Assembly (NCBI GenBank): GCA_022708385.1
Contig: JAKIYU010000177.1
Span: 1 to 5,721 of the forward strand
From: Bacteroidota bacterium
GTDB taxonomy: Bacteria > Bacteroidota > Bacteroidia > Bacteroidales > PXBB01
Length of the DNA stretch: 5,721 bases
Direction: 5' to 3'
A program made the position numbers and the translations under genes. Below the pieces are notes generated by a model, which worked only from the letters and a program-made list of their open reading frames with translations, ran no database searches and was not told the origin of the DNA. Below, one piece after another: positions 5,289-5,721 of this stretch (position 1 is its first letter; each line of letters starts with the position of its first letter).

Positions 5289-5561
5289 TTAAACAGGTTT
5301 AATAAGGACAAGAAAAATCAGAATAATGGTTACCAGCAACAGTCCTTTGCCCATATTGTACTTTTTCAGGTTAACCATAAAAACTCTGAATAATATCACA
5401 TTAAAAATAAAGCTCAACATCATAGCCGGTTTGCTACTCAGTATATTGAAGTCGGCGTTGCCCATAAACTTTTTCTGAACAAGCTCAGTGCCTATTGCAA
5501 AAATAAAGGGTAAAATAATTCCAATGATGGCACCGGCAAAGAAAAAATCTTTTTTAAACAT
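5289..5561 (-). CDS. small three-helix membrane protein of unknown function, 90 aa
   Basis: The product has three hydrophobic segments: about 6–24 (including AIIGIILPFIFAIG), 45–63 (around MMLSFIFNVILFRVF) and 72–87 (LLLVTIILIFLVLI), with short basic connections (VQKK, NLKKY). It should lie in the cytoplasmic membrane. I chose the ATG at 5561 rather than the in-frame TTG at 5570: the ATG overlaps the surE stop as ATGTTTAA (8 nt), a typical coupled start, and gives MFKKDFFF with basic residues before the first helix. I do not recognise a family. Its place between surE and lpxB, with lpxB 41 nt downstream, hints at a link to the envelope, but location is the only evidence. Confidence 0.75.
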   Translation of the reverse strand: MFKKDFFFAGAIIGIILPFIFAIGTELVQKKFMGNADFNILSSKPAMMLSFIFNVILFRVFMVNLKKYNMGKGLLLVTIILIFLVLIKPV

Positions 5562-5721
5562 TTGTTTCAAGGTTTTTCAGCAGGGGAATATGTTCGTGAT
5601 TGGTAAGGTCGAGGGTAACAGGCACTATGGTAATGTAATTGTTTTCGAGCGCCCACAAGTCAGTATCCGCATTTTCTTCGCCTTTGTGAAATGTGCCTGT
5701 AAGCCAGTAATACTTCCGGTT
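5554..5721 (-). CDS. surE: 5'/3'-nucleotidase SurE, C-terminal 55 aa (5' end outside window)
   Basis: The frame enters from the right edge and ends with TAA at 5556–5554. The visible part starts with NRKYYWLTGTFHKGEENA and continues with DTDLWALENNYITIVPV and TLDLTNHEHIPLL. The YYWLTG, DTD-WAL-N-Y-IVP and D-T-H elements match the conserved C-terminal region of SurE, a metal-dependent phosphatase of about 250 aa acting on nucleoside monophosphates. The Asp-rich catalytic N-terminus lies outside the window, so its integrity cannot be checked. The gene overlaps the next one by 8 nt and heads the minus-strand string seen here. Confidence 0.93.
   Translation of the reverse strand, partial: NRKYYWLTGTFHKGEENADTDLWALENNYITIVPVTLDLTNHEHIPLLKNLETNV

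Noticed and set aside
5562..5570. TTG start giving a 93-aa version of the small membrane protein
   Set aside because: The ATG three codons later forms the ATGTTTAA overlap with the surE stop and gives a normal N-terminus, so the longer form is unnecessary.
1..5721. CRISPR array, insertion sequence or long repeat
   Set aside because: No regularly spaced repeats, transposase motifs or long terminal inverted repeats were seen on either strand.

Overview
The window looks like a chromosomal segment from a member of the Bacteroidota. The evidence is the surE–lpxB neighbourhood, a Bacteroidetes-type GlmM, start codons without clear Shine-Dalgarno sequences, promoter boxes of the TTTG / TAnnTTTG type, and a tRNA gene that does not encode its CCA end. 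Genus or family cannot be fixed from the sequence alone.

The window has two halves that meet at a tRNA-Gln gene. The left part (1–984) holds four small plus-strand genes: the C-terminal end of a membrane-anchored protein, a 51-residue lysine-rich protein, a 117-residue lysine-rich protein with no arginine, and an Xre-type helix-turn-helix regulator overlapping it by 8 nt. This block is very A+T-rich (hand count 61 G+C in 240 bases at 361–600, about 25%), against 107 in 240 (about 45%) at 2041–2280 in the right part. None of the left-hand proteins is a recognisable housekeeping product, so the block looks like accessory DNA, perhaps the end of an integrated element or island.

The junction (985–1275) holds two strong hairpins facing each other: a plus-strand intrinsic terminator after the regulator gene and a 14-bp perfect-stem terminator immediately after the tRNA 3' end on the minus strand. 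Between them is a 9-bp direct repeat. The tRNA-Gln(TTG) gene is on the minus strand and has a good Bacteroidetes-type promoter just upstream.

The right part (1275–5721) is a minus-strand gene string, read right to left: surE (3' end only), a 90-residue three-helix membrane protein, lpxB, a glmM-type phosphohexosamine mutase, a NifS/IscS-type cysteine desulfurase, and a 95-residue ribbon-helix-helix-like protein. Spacing is tight (8-nt overlap, 41 nt, 33 nt, 3 nt, 20-nt overlap), so it probably forms one or two operons, with a possible internal promoter before glmM. LpxB (lipid A) and GlmM (UDP-GlcNAc supply for both peptidoglycan and lipid A) are linked through envelope precursor synthesis. 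The cysteine desulfurase supplies sulfur for Fe-S clusters or tRNA thiolation, and no scaffold gene is visible beside it.

No complete, clearly new system is visible. The best leads are the lysine-rich protein/Xre pair in the A+T-rich block, the ribbon-helix-helix-like protein that carries a QLALF peptide resembling a sliding-clamp-binding motif, and the unnamed membrane protein between surE and lpxB.
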